NCBI GenBank assembly: GCA_963513935.1
Contig: OY740769.1
Location: 75,609,855-75,673,854 of the forward strand
Reading direction: 5' to 3'
Length of the DNA: 64,000 nucleotides
Source of the DNA: Aphrophora alni
Taxonomy: Eukaryota; Arthropoda; Insecta; Hemiptera; Aphrophoridae
Shown: positions 1-13,676 of the stretch, one piece after another
How positions within the stretch are numbered: position 1 is the first letter of the stretch
Layout: every line of letters begins with the position of its first letter
Translations under genes and position numbers: made by a program
The notes under the pieces: model-generated
Databases searched by the model: none
What the model was told of the DNA's origin: nothing
What the model saw: only the letters and a program-made list of their open reading frames with translations

Positions 1-2256
1 ACTATGTTACGGTTATAATTTATTACAATTGTTCCTCTAAGTTAAGATATTTAATGTATTTAATCACCTTCTACAATATCTCCACAAAAATCTGACATAA
101 GTGGGATACGTTAAAGTTTGGTAAAGTTCTGATCTTTCTAGAAAGTTGTAACTTTGTTACCAAATGTTAGAAAGAGCTTGCTTTTACTAATCACTTACAA
201 TAAATCTGTTAGAAGAAAGTTTTGTTGAACGTAGGGGTAATTTCTTTCCATTACCTTAATTTCACTTTAATAAAACTGTAAAAGATATATAGTTTTACAT
301 TATCTTTTGTTTTTACGGATAAATTAAATTGATTAAATATGTATTAACCAATTTACGGATTCTCATTGAAATTACATTATTTCTGAGGCAGAATTAAGAT
401 AATTATTATGTTTTTATTTATTATATTTTAACTCTTTTTATAGTTACATATTATTTAGTTTTGATAGAACAATTAGGTATACAGGATGATAAAAAATTCC
501 ACTGCGATATTTTAGGAGATAAAATAAGAAAAAAATTATATAAAACATAGGTCCGGAAACGCTTCATTTCCATCTGTCGGCCATTTTGTGTTAAAAACAA
601 ATTAATGATAACTTTTGAAATTAGTGTTTATATGAGTTTAAATTTGGTAAACTCACTGTTTATACTTTTTTTAATCACTATACCAAGGTATAAAACTTTA
701 CAAATATCTCGGGCACTGTATATTTTACGATTATTTTAGAAGAGACTAAATATTTATATTTTTTAATTGCAAATAAAATGGGTATTTTATTTTTTCTGAA
801 CTTGAAAAATAATCAAGTTATCGTCAAAACACTTACAATGACAAAAATTGGCAATTGTCATGAAAACGCAAAACATTACTATAGGCCTATTAGTTATTTC
901 TTATTATACAGTGTATTTAATAACTTATTCTAAAAAGAAACATTTTTGTTTCTATTACTTAGTATAAGATTCGATATAAAATTCGACTTTAACTTATTTA
1001 AAACGTTAACATTTTCTTCATTACAGACTTTTTATGAGAAAAATCGAGTTATGAGAAACTTGCTTCTCTTATTATGAATATCGCCAAAGTGCATCTTTAA
1101 ATTATATTTATTCTTTATATTTCTTCTTTATTATTTGATCTTTAAATTATAATTAAACCTATTACAATCCATCAATTTCCGATTGTGTTGATATTTATCA
1201 ATTAGGTGTTCAATTGCAGTTCTGTTCATTGTTATAAGTAAATTCTAGCCACGAGCAATTAATTATGGGTTATGTAATTATTGAGCGAAAGAGTTTCTAT
1301 AACTTACTAGAGCAGCGAATGTGGAAAATGAAGTACGAGTTTGGCTATCGGTGTTTATTTCTAATTTTATTTCCGTTCATTTCCGTTCTGTCTTCTACCT
1401 GTTAGAACTACTACCTGTTGCTGTTGCTGTCTCTCAGGAGGTCTCTACTAGTATTAGTAGTCACAAAAAAAAACTGAATTCTATGTTACCAGTCAAACAA
1501 TTAATTCTAATGTAGATTCAAAATAATGCTTAGATGGTCAGTAAATACAAAACCTTCTGCTGTTTACATGGGAATGTTTAAAGCACGATAACAATATTTT
1601 AATATTCATCCTATTAGAAGTAATATACATGGTGTTCAAAAGAATCAGAACGGCATTTAATGTTTTGAACCATTGCAGATTAAGCAATAAAACTTTGCAA
1701 ATCATTACTTCACCATAAATTCCACTTTTTGAAATAACTATCAATTTTTTATCACCTTATGGGAACAGCCCGTAGGGAGAAGGAAGAAAATGTTAAATTA
1801 GAGCATAGGTCAATTTTCAGATCATATTAAAGGTCTCTGTTAGGAGAATCCAATGCCGTAAATCCGACCTCTATGGTTAAACATACAGAAGTTTAAAGTT
1901 ACAATGTAGGGGTTGATGAAAATGGCTTAGGTTTCTTAGTAGGTTTGAGTTACATAAGTAAAACCCCGACAATCTTCAATGGATGTAAGGAACAAAATTA
2001 TCTGGATAGTGAGTGGAATCATTTGAATTTTCTGGATAGCTTTATGTAACACTCCAATGGGAACGATTTACGCGGAGGACGGAGAAAAATGTTAATGTTA
2101 GCCTAGAGCCACCAGTACATAAAAAATAAGTACTATTTTAGTAAACCATGTTTAAAAATAACAACTTTCAATAATTATCATAGTTATGGTTATCGTTGCA
2201 GTTTCTTTCTGCAGTTTGGGAGTGATCTAAGCTGTTGTAGTAGCCATCCATAACGC
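1..2256 (+). repeat. Left arm of inverted repeat 1
   Basis: Reverse complement of 8889-10840. Inner end is the sequence around ccataacgc at 2247-2256, matched by gcgttatgg at 8889. Hand comparison suggests a few percent divergence near the outer end and somewhat more inside. This arm is about 300 bases longer than its partner, explained by an extra segment at 1298-1586. No coding potential recognised; short open frames within it are not conserved in the partner arm. Confidence 0.9.
1298..1586. repeat. 289 bp segment present only in the left arm
   Basis: In the right arm the equivalent sequence runs without a break from gagcgaagagtttc into gataac (read as reverse complement, near 9560-9580). 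In the left arm these are separated by 289 bases starting at 1298 and ending at 1586. No terminal repeats or target duplication are evident, so it may be an insertion here or a deletion in the other arm. It holds a 64-codon open frame from 1321 with no recognisable similarity. Confidence 0.6.
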
Positions 2257-2306
2257 AGTAGATATACATGTCGCTGTATTTAGTATTCGGTGTTAAGTCG
2301 TTTATG

Positions 2307-3003
2307 TTATTGGGCTTGGTTTGACAAGTTTTGTTTTTTAATAAAAGTCCTGAAAGAGTAATCTAAAGGGGACAGGGTCTGGTGACCAGCAGGCCATTCA
2401 ATTGGTCCTCTCCAACCGATCCAAAGTTCTGGAAAGGTTTGGTCCAAAAAAATACGTACATCTATCGCATAGTGAGGGTACGCATTATTTTGTTGGAATG
2501 AAAGGGAGTTTAAATTTAATCCCTCTACATTCATGACGGCTGGAATAATTCTGGTAACCAACTTGTGGTGATACATTTATCCATTAAAATTACCACCAAT
2601 AATTAAAGGACCAATAATAAATAATATATTATATTACAATTTCACCTTTTGGGGATGATGATTTTTGGCATCCGGCATCCATTCACAGTTTGTATCAGCC
2701 CAGTAGCTATTGTTATGTCGATTCACATTTCCAAACATTACGCAGCACACAACTTTTAATTACGGATATTCAATGAATGATTGAAGCCACCTCATAAGAA
2801 GTTGCAGATTTAGATCTACCACTGTGTGGATGATCTTTTACAATTCCACTTTATTCGAACCGACGGACTGTGGTGTAAACTTTTTGAAATTCTCTTCTTA
2901 AACATAACATAAAATAAAACAGCCCCTCTTTGTAAGATCGCTCCAGATCGCCATATCCTCTTATAATCAGAACATTAGTTCTTATAGTTTCAGTTAATTC
3001 CAT
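2307..3003 (-). pseudogene. Tc1/mariner-superfamily transposase, decayed
   Basis: Read on the minus strand, an ATG at 3003 opens a mariner-like N-terminal region with the helix-turn-helix words TVRRFE and, after an in-frame stop, VKDHPHSGRSKSATS, typical of DDE_3/IS630-Tc1-mariner transposases. The middle catalytic part is shortened and frameshifted. At 2576-2307 an 89-codon frame gives the second catalytic region (FQQNNAYPHYAIDVR, matching the usual FQQDNAPPH block) and the RGPIEWPA...SPLDY block leading to the third acidic position. The gene stops short after this, so the C-terminus is missing. It lies just inside the left arm of inverted repeat 1. Confident on family; no function remains. 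Confidence 0.85.
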
Positions 3004-5359
3004 TTTAGTTTTGTTTATTCACTATTTATTTGAAAGTAAACAATTTTAAACTACAATCAATAAGAACTGTATGCACAAACACTACTGGATGATAACTAAA
3101 ATGACAAGAAATACAGATTTTTCCCAAACAAGAAAGGGGGACTAATGTACTACTAACAGCCTTTTGTTGGGCTTATTATTTGGGGATTTCCAGGAGACAT
3201 TGTAGTTGAATCGTGATTTAATTAATAAACGTATTATTTGTGAGCAGTTGTGATTGAATTCAATTTTCATTTCGTATCATCTCATATGTCAAGTTTAACA
3301 TTTATTTATATATACATGGATATAAACTGAAGTATTATAACTACATTTCAAGTTGTGTTTTGAAATTTACAATTTGATTTACGTTTTTTAAGATTAAATT
3401 TCAAATCGAAACATTTGAATGAATAAAATTGTTAGGTAGAGTATTTTTCAATTTTTAGAGTCTGGAAATTTGTTAGAGATATAAAAACAAATATATAAAT
3501 CTACAAACCCTACAACCAAAATGACGTCTTGTAAAGTTACTATATGTTGACTGGATAACATATAAACTGAATAATAAATAAACTAATAATAATAAACTGA
3601 ACTAAATAATAATTTTTAATGAATTTATTTATAAATAATAATAACAATAAACTATTTATTTTTATTTAGGACAGAAAAGTATTTATTTTATAAAATATTT
3701 TGAGCCTCCTTTCTTAAACGGTGGAATATTTCGAAACATTCCCCATAATAAAATTTTCTTAATGTATTATTATCAATAATTAATATAACATTTTCATTTG
3801 ATATTTTCAAATTGAATACTCTACGAAAGAATTACTCTACGTTATAACACAAAATTAATAAATAAATCAAAAATTTGTTAAAAGCAATGTTTTAAGAACA
3901 TCATACCTCATAATAATCTAAATTAATTTAACTTTCGTCTTTTATAAATTATTAAAAAATAATAATTTAAAGTTTAAATGTCTTTCAGACGGGAAATCGG
4001 GATTTGTCAAGCAATCAATCATCTATTCTTTTATATAATAATTCTTTCGACTATGATGTTTTCCCCCAGATAATTGCTATAGCATATTTAATAACTTTGC
4101 TTGAAAACGATTTTGAATTGGTAATCTCAGAGTGCAAATGAAAGATCACCTCCAGTAAAGTGACCCAGATTTATGATTAGTGTATCAAGACAGGGTTCAC
4201 TTATCTACTTCTTCATAATAAAACTCGTCTCCTGTTGGCTATTGCCATTTTCCGGCGCTATTAAATTATATATATTGAATATGGTAGTTCTGATTGTGTA
4301 AACATATTTTTCACAAAATACATAACATCCCATCAGATATTGAACAACTACTAATCAAATATATTATTTGTTACTTTAGTTGTTTGTTACTGAACTGGTT
4401 AAGTTTCATTCTATGGAGTCAGATAAAGTTTCATAAGTCTTATGGTCATATAACAACATGGGCTATTTCTAATTACCGAATTGATACAAATTTATTTTCA
4501 ATCAAAAAAAAAAAACTTCTAAGATAGTAGGTTTGAAATTTTTTAGTACAGGGTAAATATTGAAATTAATATTTAACACGCCCATCCTGGGTTGAAATGG
4601 AGGTCGGTTTTTATTAGAGACATTGATGATTACCGTGTGTTTTTTTCACGCTTAAGCCCAATAATAGTAAACAGTAGCTTCCTTATTCAAGACGAAAATT
4701 TAATATTCATTAACATAATGTTATGTTTACTACAGGTGTGTCAAATATCGGTTGTAAATCCCGTAGGGATTGCTCAAATTTATGTTAATACATTTATTTA
4801 AAATATGTGAATAAAATTATTTATTCAGAAAAAAGCAATCCCAAGTATGATTACTATTTCTTAAATTAGAAACTTTGTCCTTCTTTTCATAATAAATCAC
4901 GAATATTAGGAACGTGTTAACTTTCCTAGTTTTGGTGGTGTTGCAAGAATCCTTTATGGTATGTGAAGTCTTCAGAATGTCCTGTCAGCTGATCATCAGA
5001 AGTTGTATATTTAAATACATAAATTAGCGTTAAGAATTATTGATTTTTCTTGATAACAGTAAGTTGATGAATGATGAACAATTAATATTACGTTTCCGTG
5101 TCAAATAACATGAATCACAACCTAAACCACATATAATACACTCTGACGTTACGACGACGTGACGGCACCACCAGAAGGTCATAGTTCCAGATATATCCAT
5201 AGATGTCGTTGCCAATTTCAAGCTTTATTGATATGTACAATGGTGAAAAGTTGGTCAGGATATTTTGAGATTAATTAGGTTTTGTTGTTTGTGTATTTAT
5301 GATTATTGTGGTGAGGTTTGTTGGTTTCAAAGTTTTAATATTTAGTGATAATATTAAAA
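3004..5359. other. AT-rich interval without recognisable gene
   Basis: Open frames here (4294-4527, 4592-4801 on plus; 5030-5221 on minus) are short, low-complexity and match no family I recognise. Simple AT-rich sequence dominates (for example the aataataata runs at 3560-3660). If 1-10840 is one transposon, this is its 5' non-coding interior. Confidence 0.6.
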
Positions 5360-7930
5360 ATACCCAATAAGTGTTGTGTTCCTGGATATAAATGGACAAA
5401 ACGTTCATGTATTTCAATTTCCAAAAGAGGCTGAACTCTAAAGGTGGATTGGTGCTATTCTACGGGCAATATTTACTCCAACAAAATACACTAAGATTGG
5501 TGATTTACTATTTGTTAAAGAACATACTATTTGAACCGTTTCAGAACAAGATTTATAATCAAAAAAACTTTATCAGTATATTTAAGTATCCTCGGCTTCA
5601 TACAAATGCAGTTCCTAGCCTATTTTCAAATTGTCTCCACTATTTCTAAAATAAAAATACAATATTTCGACGTAACAGTTGGGGAAAAATAAGTTATTCG
5701 AGCAATATCTTTTTTATACATACCTGGAAGGGAGGAAACAAGAATATTTAAGGTACAAAAATTCAAAATATGATTTTAATTATGAGGAGTTAATAAATGT
5801 TTTAAAATCTTTCAATTTTCCGGCAAGTTAAGTTGAAATTAAAAATAAAACAATTGTAATAATATTTAAATTATAATAAAAACTAAGACATGTTGTAATA
5901 TGCAGTTGTAACTTATGCAGTTGTAATAAATGAAATTTGAAAGTTGAATTGGTTTTTGTATGGTTTGGAATTTGTTATACGTTTATCTGAAAATAAATAT
6001 ATAAGTCCATTTATTACAAAAAATTAAAAATAAATTTAAGAGCTACCATAAACTAAAAATATATTCATCAATTGATTGAAATATGATACTAGACCTATTG
6101 ACAAACATGAGAAAAAGTTAAAACCACAAATCATAAAGTATGTTTCAGATAGTCTTTTAAACATAATTAATGGCAAGGATACTGGATTATTATTCATTTG
6201 GGAACAATTGCAGCTGCATACCATTTGTAAAGAAATATACAGATATTCATGTATCACCTTGATTTTAGCCTCATTAATTTTTGCAAAATTAGTCCTCATA
6301 CTTAGAAATTTTTAAGACATTCATCTTTTCTTATATACTACACTATGAAACCATTAAATCAGTTTGTAATAAATTTCCAAGTGATCCAGCTTTGGAAGAA
6401 AGATAATCTTTTCTCACATATCCAAAACAAGTTTTTAAATACATAAAAGAAAATTAAAACCACATGATATTACGAATAGATTAAATAAACATTAAACCAT
6501 ACTTGGATTATAAAGGTGGAAATACTGTTGGTACAGCTTGTAATAATACTTGTTTAACTTCTACTGCTTTGATTTTACGACAATTACCAATAACTCAGGT
6601 TTTAAAGAAGTAATACATATATCAACCATCTCTAACAAAGATTATGAAATATTCTTCATATTCATAAAAACAATTTATAACAAAATTTAGAAGAAATAGG
6701 ATACAAAAATTTACAACATATTTTGTGTTATTAGTGATAAAAATGGCATGCATAGTAAACCAGTGAGAATATTAGCACAGAAAAAATATTTAAACATCGT
6801 GTACCCTCATTCTTGTAAAAAAGACTTTGTAAATTGTTTTATTTATTTGATTATGTTCAATTATTAACGTATATTAGAAACAACTGGTTAAATTCTAAAC
6901 CAGACCAAATTTTGTGTTACCCTTATTTTGAAACAGAAACTGGAAATGAAAAAGTAGTTGCATTCAAATCACAAAAAGGACTTTATGAGTTAAACACTAT
7001 AAATTGCTACAATTCGGTTATTATTTACATGTGAAAGCCTTATTTACATCTAACCTAAAGAGATAAAACCTAAAATTGGTACTGAAGATATTTAATCCCT
7101 TTATTGTTCAAGCATTGTCAGAATTTGGAGGAAAATTTGATAAATCTAGAGAACAGCAGATATCATTACTGTTAACAAGGTGGACAATTGTTAATGTAAA
7201 ACACATATTTAAATTAAAATGTGTAAACGATATATAGAACCTATATCAAGAACAAATTTAACTGATGATCCTAAAATAACGTTTTCAAATATAATTTTAA
7301 TTTGGCAAGATATTAGGAAATTTGGACTATATTCATACAAACTTACACCACAAACACATACTACACTGAGTCACACTAAAAATGAAATTCTGGAAATAAT
7401 TAAATTTTGTTTTGAAGAATTAAAACTGTACTATATACTACTTTGTAAACTACCAATAGATTCACTTGAACGCAAATTTTGACAATACCGACAATTGACG
7501 GGTGGTCAGTATAATATTTCATTTCGTCAGTTATATGAATCAGAAAAAAAACGACATCCTATTCAATCCTTACAAACCCTAAAGTCACACACTTTTAGAA
7601 CTATAAAAATCAAGGATTGTATTAAAAATAATGAAACTTCTGCCCTAGGCCTACAGCAGAAAGAAGAGGTTAATTTTTATCATTTTAACATGATTATTGA
7701 TACAGAAGATGTTGACAAATTTAAATAAGAATTACCTGCAATTACTTATTCAGGAGGTTATTGTTGCTATGTTGTTAAAATCGAAGTAAATTGTGATATT
7801 TGTGAAGAAGAATTAGTTTTAGCTGAGATAATGGTTCTTGATGATAACCACAGGCTTCTTACATATCTTAATCGGGGACGGTTGCTATAACCAAAAGCCA
7901 ATGTCGTCCAATTACTTTTACATAATATTT
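5360..7930 (+). pseudogene. P-type (THAP domain) transposase, decayed
   Basis: N-terminal THAP zinc finger: ATA CCC AAT AAG TGT TGT GTT CCT at 5360-5383 encodes PNKCCVPG, the conserved start, with ATA where ATG is expected; after a frame change, HVFQFPKEAEL and RWIGAI at 5409-5465, then FTPTKYTKI, follow the THAP order. A frame at 6076-6315 and fragments through 6834 cover the middle. LFDYVQLLTYIRNNW at 6849-6893 matches the D-x-x-H-L-L-K-x-x-R-N-N motif of P/THAP9 transposases, with the histidine replaced by Q. LTGGQYNISFRQLYESEKK near 7492-7548 and the SGGYCCYVV...CDICEEEL block at 7750-7820 match the family C-terminus. Many stops and at least four frame changes make it inactive. In animals this family excises and inserts DNA; here it would have served the surrounding inverted-repeat element. 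Confidence 0.85.
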
Positions 7931-7944
7931 AATATTTAATATTT

Positions 7945-7946
<2 letters not shown>

Positions 7947-7987
<41 letters not shown>
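7947..7987. repeat. 41-base poly-T tract
   Basis: Uninterrupted run of 41 T following three AATATTT units at 7925-7946. It sits directly downstream of the P-type transposase remnant. A long homopolymer like this is unstable and its length may be a sequencing estimate. Confidence 0.9.
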
Positions 7988-7990
<3 letters not shown>

Positions 7991-8888
7991 TATGAAGAAA
8001 ACTTTTTCAATATACTGTAAACAATAAAATGACTTGTGTCTCTAAATTAGTGTTAAATTACAAGATAAAAAAAAGAGTATTTTAAATGATTTAAGTGGAT
8101 GTAGGCCCTACACAGTGTGCAAGAAGTCGCAACAATAAATTATTACAAACTGTATATCAAATACATTAATAAATATTACGCTGGAAGAAGATATAACAAG
8201 AGAAAGCGTAGTACTTTGAAAATGTAGACAAATAGGATTTGTAATCTCTACTATTATGATTTTTTTTGATTAAACAAAATAATAATAATCGCATGCAATT
8301 TGTGAGGTTACTAATTATAATTAACCCTTATAGGTTATTTAGGGAGTTTTATAAAACTATTATTTTTTTAAAGAAGAAATCAAATATAGTGAATTTTGCA
8401 AAACACAAAATGTAAAAAGTATTTTTACCATTTTAAATTTCACAATCAAATAAATCATACTTAATTTATATTATTTTCATTTATTATAAATAGTCTATGT
8501 AAATGTATATGAATGTAAATACATACATTTTTCTTATAAAGACATAATAATGGCAGAAAATGATTGCAACTTTATGAAAAATACAGTTTATCCTTGTTAA
8601 TAACGCGAGGTAACAACATAGAACTTATTTTAATGCAAACTGGTTTAAACAATTTAAAAAAAAACTGGTTTAAAAATAGACCTGAAGGAGACTATATGTA
8701 AACTTATAAGAAGGTTATGTAATGTTGGTTTATTATTAAATCTCCTCCCCGTAAAATGATAACGGCTTTTAGGGTCAAAATATACAACCAAAAATACACC
8801 AAAATATTTGTTCAAATTTCATAGAATTGTTCTAAATCTACGTAGAATTTTTTTTTCCTTTTCTTTTTCAGTTTCGTTTAATGTTTCA
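7988..8888. other. Non-coding interval between transposase remnant and right arm
   Basis: AT-rich sequence with no open frame of note on either strand and no repeat I can match elsewhere in the window. Confidence 0.5.
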
Positions 8889-10840
8889 GCGTTATGGATG
8901 GCTACTACAACAGCTTAGATCACTCCCAATCTGCAGAAAGAAACTGCAACGATAACTATAACTATGATAATTATTGAAAGTTGTAATTTTTAAACATGGT
9001 TTACTAAAATAGTACTTATGATGGTTTATAGATGTACTGGTGGCTCTAGGCTAACATTAACATTTTTCTCCGTCCTCCGCGTAAATCGTTCCCATTGGAG
9101 TGTTACATGAACCTAAAAATGCAAATGATCCAGAAAATGCAAATGATTTCACTCACTATCCATTGAAGATTGTCGGGGTTTTACTTATGTAACTCAAACC
9201 AACAAAGAAAATTAAGCCCTTTTCATCAACTCCTACATTGTAACTTTAAACTGCCGTATGTTTAACCATATGAGGTCGAATTTACGGCATTAGATTGTCC
9301 TAACAGAGACCGTTAATATGATGTAAAAATTAACCTATGCTCTAATTTAACATTTTCTTCCTACTCCCTGCGGGCTGCCCCCATAAGGTGATAAAAAATT
9401 GATAGTTATTTCAAAAAGTGGAATTTATGGTGAAGTAATGATTTGCAAAGTATTATTGTTTAATCTGCAAGGTTCTAAACATTAAATGCCGTTCTGATTC
9501 TTTTGAACACCATGTATAATACAGTACTTCTAATAGTATGAATATTAAAATATTGTTATCGAAACTCTTCGCTCAATAATTAATTACATAACCCATAATT
9601 AATTGCTCGTGGCTAGAATTTACTTATAACAATGAACAGAACTGCAATTGAACACCTAATTGATAAATATCAACACAATCGGAAATTGATGGATTGTAAT
9701 AGGTTTAATAGGTAATAATTTAAAGATCAAACAATAAAGAAGTAATATAAAGAATAAATATAATTTAAAGAAGCACATTAGCGATAGAGACATTTACGTC
9801 ATTTAAAAGTCTATAATAAAGAAAATGTTAACGTTTTAAATAAGTTAAAGTCGAATTTTATATCGAATCTTATACTAAGTAAATGAAACAAAAATGTTTC
9901 TTTTTAAAATAAGTTATTAAATACACTGTATAATAAGAAATAACTAATAGGCCTATAGTAATGTTTTGCGTTTTCATGACAATTGCCGATTTTTGTCATT
10001 GTAAGTGTTGTGACGATAACTTGGTTATTTTTCAAGTTACAGAAAAAATGTTATACCCATTTTATTTGCAATTAAAAAATATAAATATTTTTTTTCTTAT
10101 AAAATATTCGAAAAATATACAGTGACCAAGATATTTGTAAAGTTGTACACCTTGGTATAGTGATTAAAAAAAGTATAAACTGTGAGTTTACCAAATTTAA
10201 ACTCATATAAACACTAATTTCAAAAGTTATCATTAATTTGTTTTTAACACAAAATGGCCGACAGATGGAAATGAAGCGTTTCCGGACCTATGTTTTATAT
10301 AATTTTTTTCTTATTTTATCTCCTAAAATATCGCCGTGGAATTTTTTATCATCGTGTATAATCGTTCTATCCAAATTAAATAATATGTAACTATAAATAT
10401 AGTTAAAATATAATAAATAAAAACAAAATAATTATCTTAAATTTGCCTCAGAAATAATATAAGTACAATGAGAACCCGTAAATTGTTAAATACATATTTA
10501 CTCAATTTAATTTATACGTAAAAAAGAGATAATGTAAAACTATATATATTAAGCATTTTAAAGTGAAAATAAGCTAATGGAAAGAAATTACTTACTATAA
10601 AACTACCTACGTTCAACAAAACTTTCTTCTAACAGATTTATTGTAAGTGATTACTCAAAGCAAGCTCTTTCGAACATTTGGTAACAAAGTTAAAACTTTC
10701 TAGAAAGATCAGAACTTTACCTAACTTTAACGTATCCCACTTATGTCAGATTTTTGTGGAGATATTGTAGAAGGTGATTAAATACATTAAATATCTTAAC
10801 TTAGAGGAACAATTGTAATAAATTATAACCGTAACATAGT
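8889..10840 (-). repeat. Right arm of inverted repeat 1
   Basis: Reverse complement of 1-2256 apart from the 289-base left-arm segment. The match ends at 10840 only because the window begins there; it may continue to the right of 10840 with sequence lying upstream of this window. Confidence 0.9.
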
Positions 10841-12414
10841 AGCATAATCACTAACCATTTATATCAGAACTGTTATTTGCCTTATTTCAATTTAAGTGGC
10901 TGACATACACTGACCTTGGTAGATATCCACAAACACAAAATATGTGTAGCATATAAATAATAATATACCATACTTTATAAATGCTGATCAAGAAGATAAA
11001 GCATATATGAATATTACTAGTTTTGTATAGTATGTAAACTCGTTAGCCTAACAAAATATTTAGTTAGCAAACATAATTCATAACTATATAAATTATTATA
11101 CAAATCAATTACCACAACTTATAATTACTGATCAGCTGTTATTATATGCCTTCCAACATATAGGGTGTAATGCATGAAACGACATACAATGTATTTTCCC
11201 AGTTGATTGAATTGTTATATGAAAGAAACAATGTTATGGAATACATAGAAGCTGCGATAATAACGTCTCAAAAACTGAATACATTAACAAGACGATTCTC
11301 TGTGGGACTATACATCAAATGTCGGTCTCTTCAAAAGATCTTTCATTTCTATCTCACTATGTTGTCAATCAGAAGGCTACAATTTACTGACTAACTTACT
11401 GATGAAAAAGTCGTCTTTCACAATATTTGGTTTGTAGATTACGCCCACTTTCAATTAAAAGGTTCAGATGATAAACAAATCATTGAACTGAAAAAGTACG
11501 ATCCATCAAACAGTTAACTATGATTTAAAGTTTTCTTTGTGGGTTACAATGTGCCGCTATTGAGTTAATTCGATGTTTTGATGGAACTGTAAGCTGTAAA
11601 CACTGCTATTTTAAACACTTATCTATGATAAGGCACGACTTTTTATTACATTTACTGACAACTGGCTTATCAGTTTACAACCAGTGATTTATATAAAAAG
11701 AAGCTCAGCCTTTTACAGTCAACGTGTTTTGGATTTATTGTATTCAAGTATTGCTAATCTATTGATGTCAAAACGATAACCAGATGACGAAGACTTTGCG
11801 GATGTGTGGCCTTCAAACAGCCCAGGCTATGAGGTTTTTATTTAGGAATATTTGTTTGACAATAAACAAGATCGATTATGGATATTAGAGGAATGATTGT
11901 GGGGTTTTATAGTCTCGTAATAAAAGATCTCCGTCACAGAATTGTCTCTGACGCAAGAGTCCACTTACAAAAGTTATACAGAACTGGGGGTTACACTGAA
12001 CATGTTATTCATTAGAAACAAATTCGTATGTAACTTACTTTAATTTATCATTTATTTTGTTTTGAATAAGTATCATATTAGAAATAAAATGTATTAACAA
12101 TTTCGTAAATCCAATTATACTACCTGTATGTTTAAGGGAAATAGGGATGTGTGCACTTATTATTATTTTTTAATTATAACAATAATATTTCTTTTAAAAA
12201 AATGAATAGGTGGACCTAAAAAAAAAAATTTAACACTCTAAAAATTGAATATTATAATAAAAAGGAAATAATTATAAGTTTATTTTTCAAATATTTGTCA
12301 GATTCTGTGTTATTTTCAATTCAGATCATCTATACAACATATTGTTCCCCTTTAAATTTATTATTATTACAAGGGCAATTATTTTGAAATCTCATACAAC
12401 TTAGTACCTTAAAA
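10841..12414. other. Interval between the two inverted repeats; unidentified coding remnant
   Basis: A 74-codon plus-strand frame at 11170-11394 is followed, past a stop, by further open sequence in the same frame to about 11515, and 11520-12020 has unusually balanced base composition with open stretches in shifting frames (for example words YRTGGYTEHVI near 11978-12010). This pattern suggests a decayed coding sequence, probably of another mobile element, but I do not recognise the family. Alternatives: chance open frames, or outer sequence of inverted repeat 1. Confidence 0.3.
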
Positions 12415-13676
12415 TTTCTCAAATGGTATAGTTGACAACCTCTCAGTTTACTACAGTTTATTATGTAATTATGTAATAGGCGAAAATAAATTGTGAGTCT
12501 TGTAATGTACCTTCATTGTTCCATATTACTAACTTAATTCTTTTTTCTATCTTATTTGTTTGCCAAAAAGTTATTCATTCGCTGCCAGCCTGTCTTTATG
12601 CCTATGGAAATATCTAATTCTCTAATCAAAATGTTGTTGTTATACTGATTGATCTCTTTCATTTATTACTTTTTAATTATTTTTATTTATTTCTGTATTA
12701 ATTGTTAGTGTCAAATTCATTTTAAGCGGATGAAATTATTTTTATAAATTTTAATTAAATTTAGTTTCAATACAATAAATGTTTTTATATTTAAATATAA
12801 GGTTATTAAGAAAAGATCAGTTTTCTTTTGTTGTTTGATATTTTTGGTTACTGTTGGAAATATGTACAATTTAGTTTGAATACACAATTAAATATTTACT
12901 TACATACTTAACTACTTATCTATTTGTTTTTCCATGAACAATAAACAATATTGTACACTTTATTTAATGAATTATATGTAATCCGAATTCATATTATGAA
13001 ATTTTCAAATTATAATGTATTGGTTAGGAATCCATTAAATATAATTGTTCCACCTTCGTGCATAAGGTTGCAGCCTACATGATTGCAGTAACAATTTAAA
13101 AAACCTCTTACAGGCCAAGATCCTAAATTTTCCTCAATTTGTTATAGCAATTGTGTTTACATTTTGGTGAAATGTAAAGTTAATGTCCAGTGACCAGTGT
13201 AGAAAATCGTTAGTAAAAGTAGATTATGGTTACGAATGATTCAAAAAAATTACAAAAAAAAAATGAAAGAAACTTGACAGGTGTCAATAAATACTCAATT
13301 GAGTTATATACATTTACGCTCATCAGGATTTAACAGAACAAGGAAAATCAAACTTATTCTCAATTTAAATATATCTCTACAATCTCTACAAATATTCACA
13401 CATATTTTATGAAAAGTGCCGACTATTAAAGAATCACTGCATGGGGAAACATTCAGTGATAGGAAATTACCTATTTTTCATACCTAAAAGTATTAATGCA
13501 ACATTAATGATAACATAAGGAACGAATGTTATTTTTTGTTTTGTAGATGAGTGTATGAGAAAGATAGTGGAATGATTTACATAGTTTGTTTTGTTTCAGT
13601 ATTTTATTATGTCTCTTATATAATATTGTATTATCTACATTACTTATGAAGTAACATTCTATCTTCTAGATTTTAG

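Larger units (their letters stand above)
1..10840. mobile_element. Putative P-like DNA transposon with kilobase-long inverted repeats
   Basis: Two ~2 kb arms in inverted orientation enclose a decayed P-type transposase gene on the plus strand. Seen: position 1 onward is the reverse complement of sequence ending at 10840, with only a handful of differences over the first 235 bases, and the arms stay alignable to 2256 and 8889. Known: P-superfamily elements are cut-and-paste DNA transposons whose transposase starts with a THAP zinc finger. Inferred: the arms are the terminal inverted repeats of the same element. The left arm may continue outside the window, so the terminus and the 8 bp target duplication expected for P elements cannot be checked. 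Alternative: an inverted segmental duplication that happens to flank an old P copy. Confidence 0.45.
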
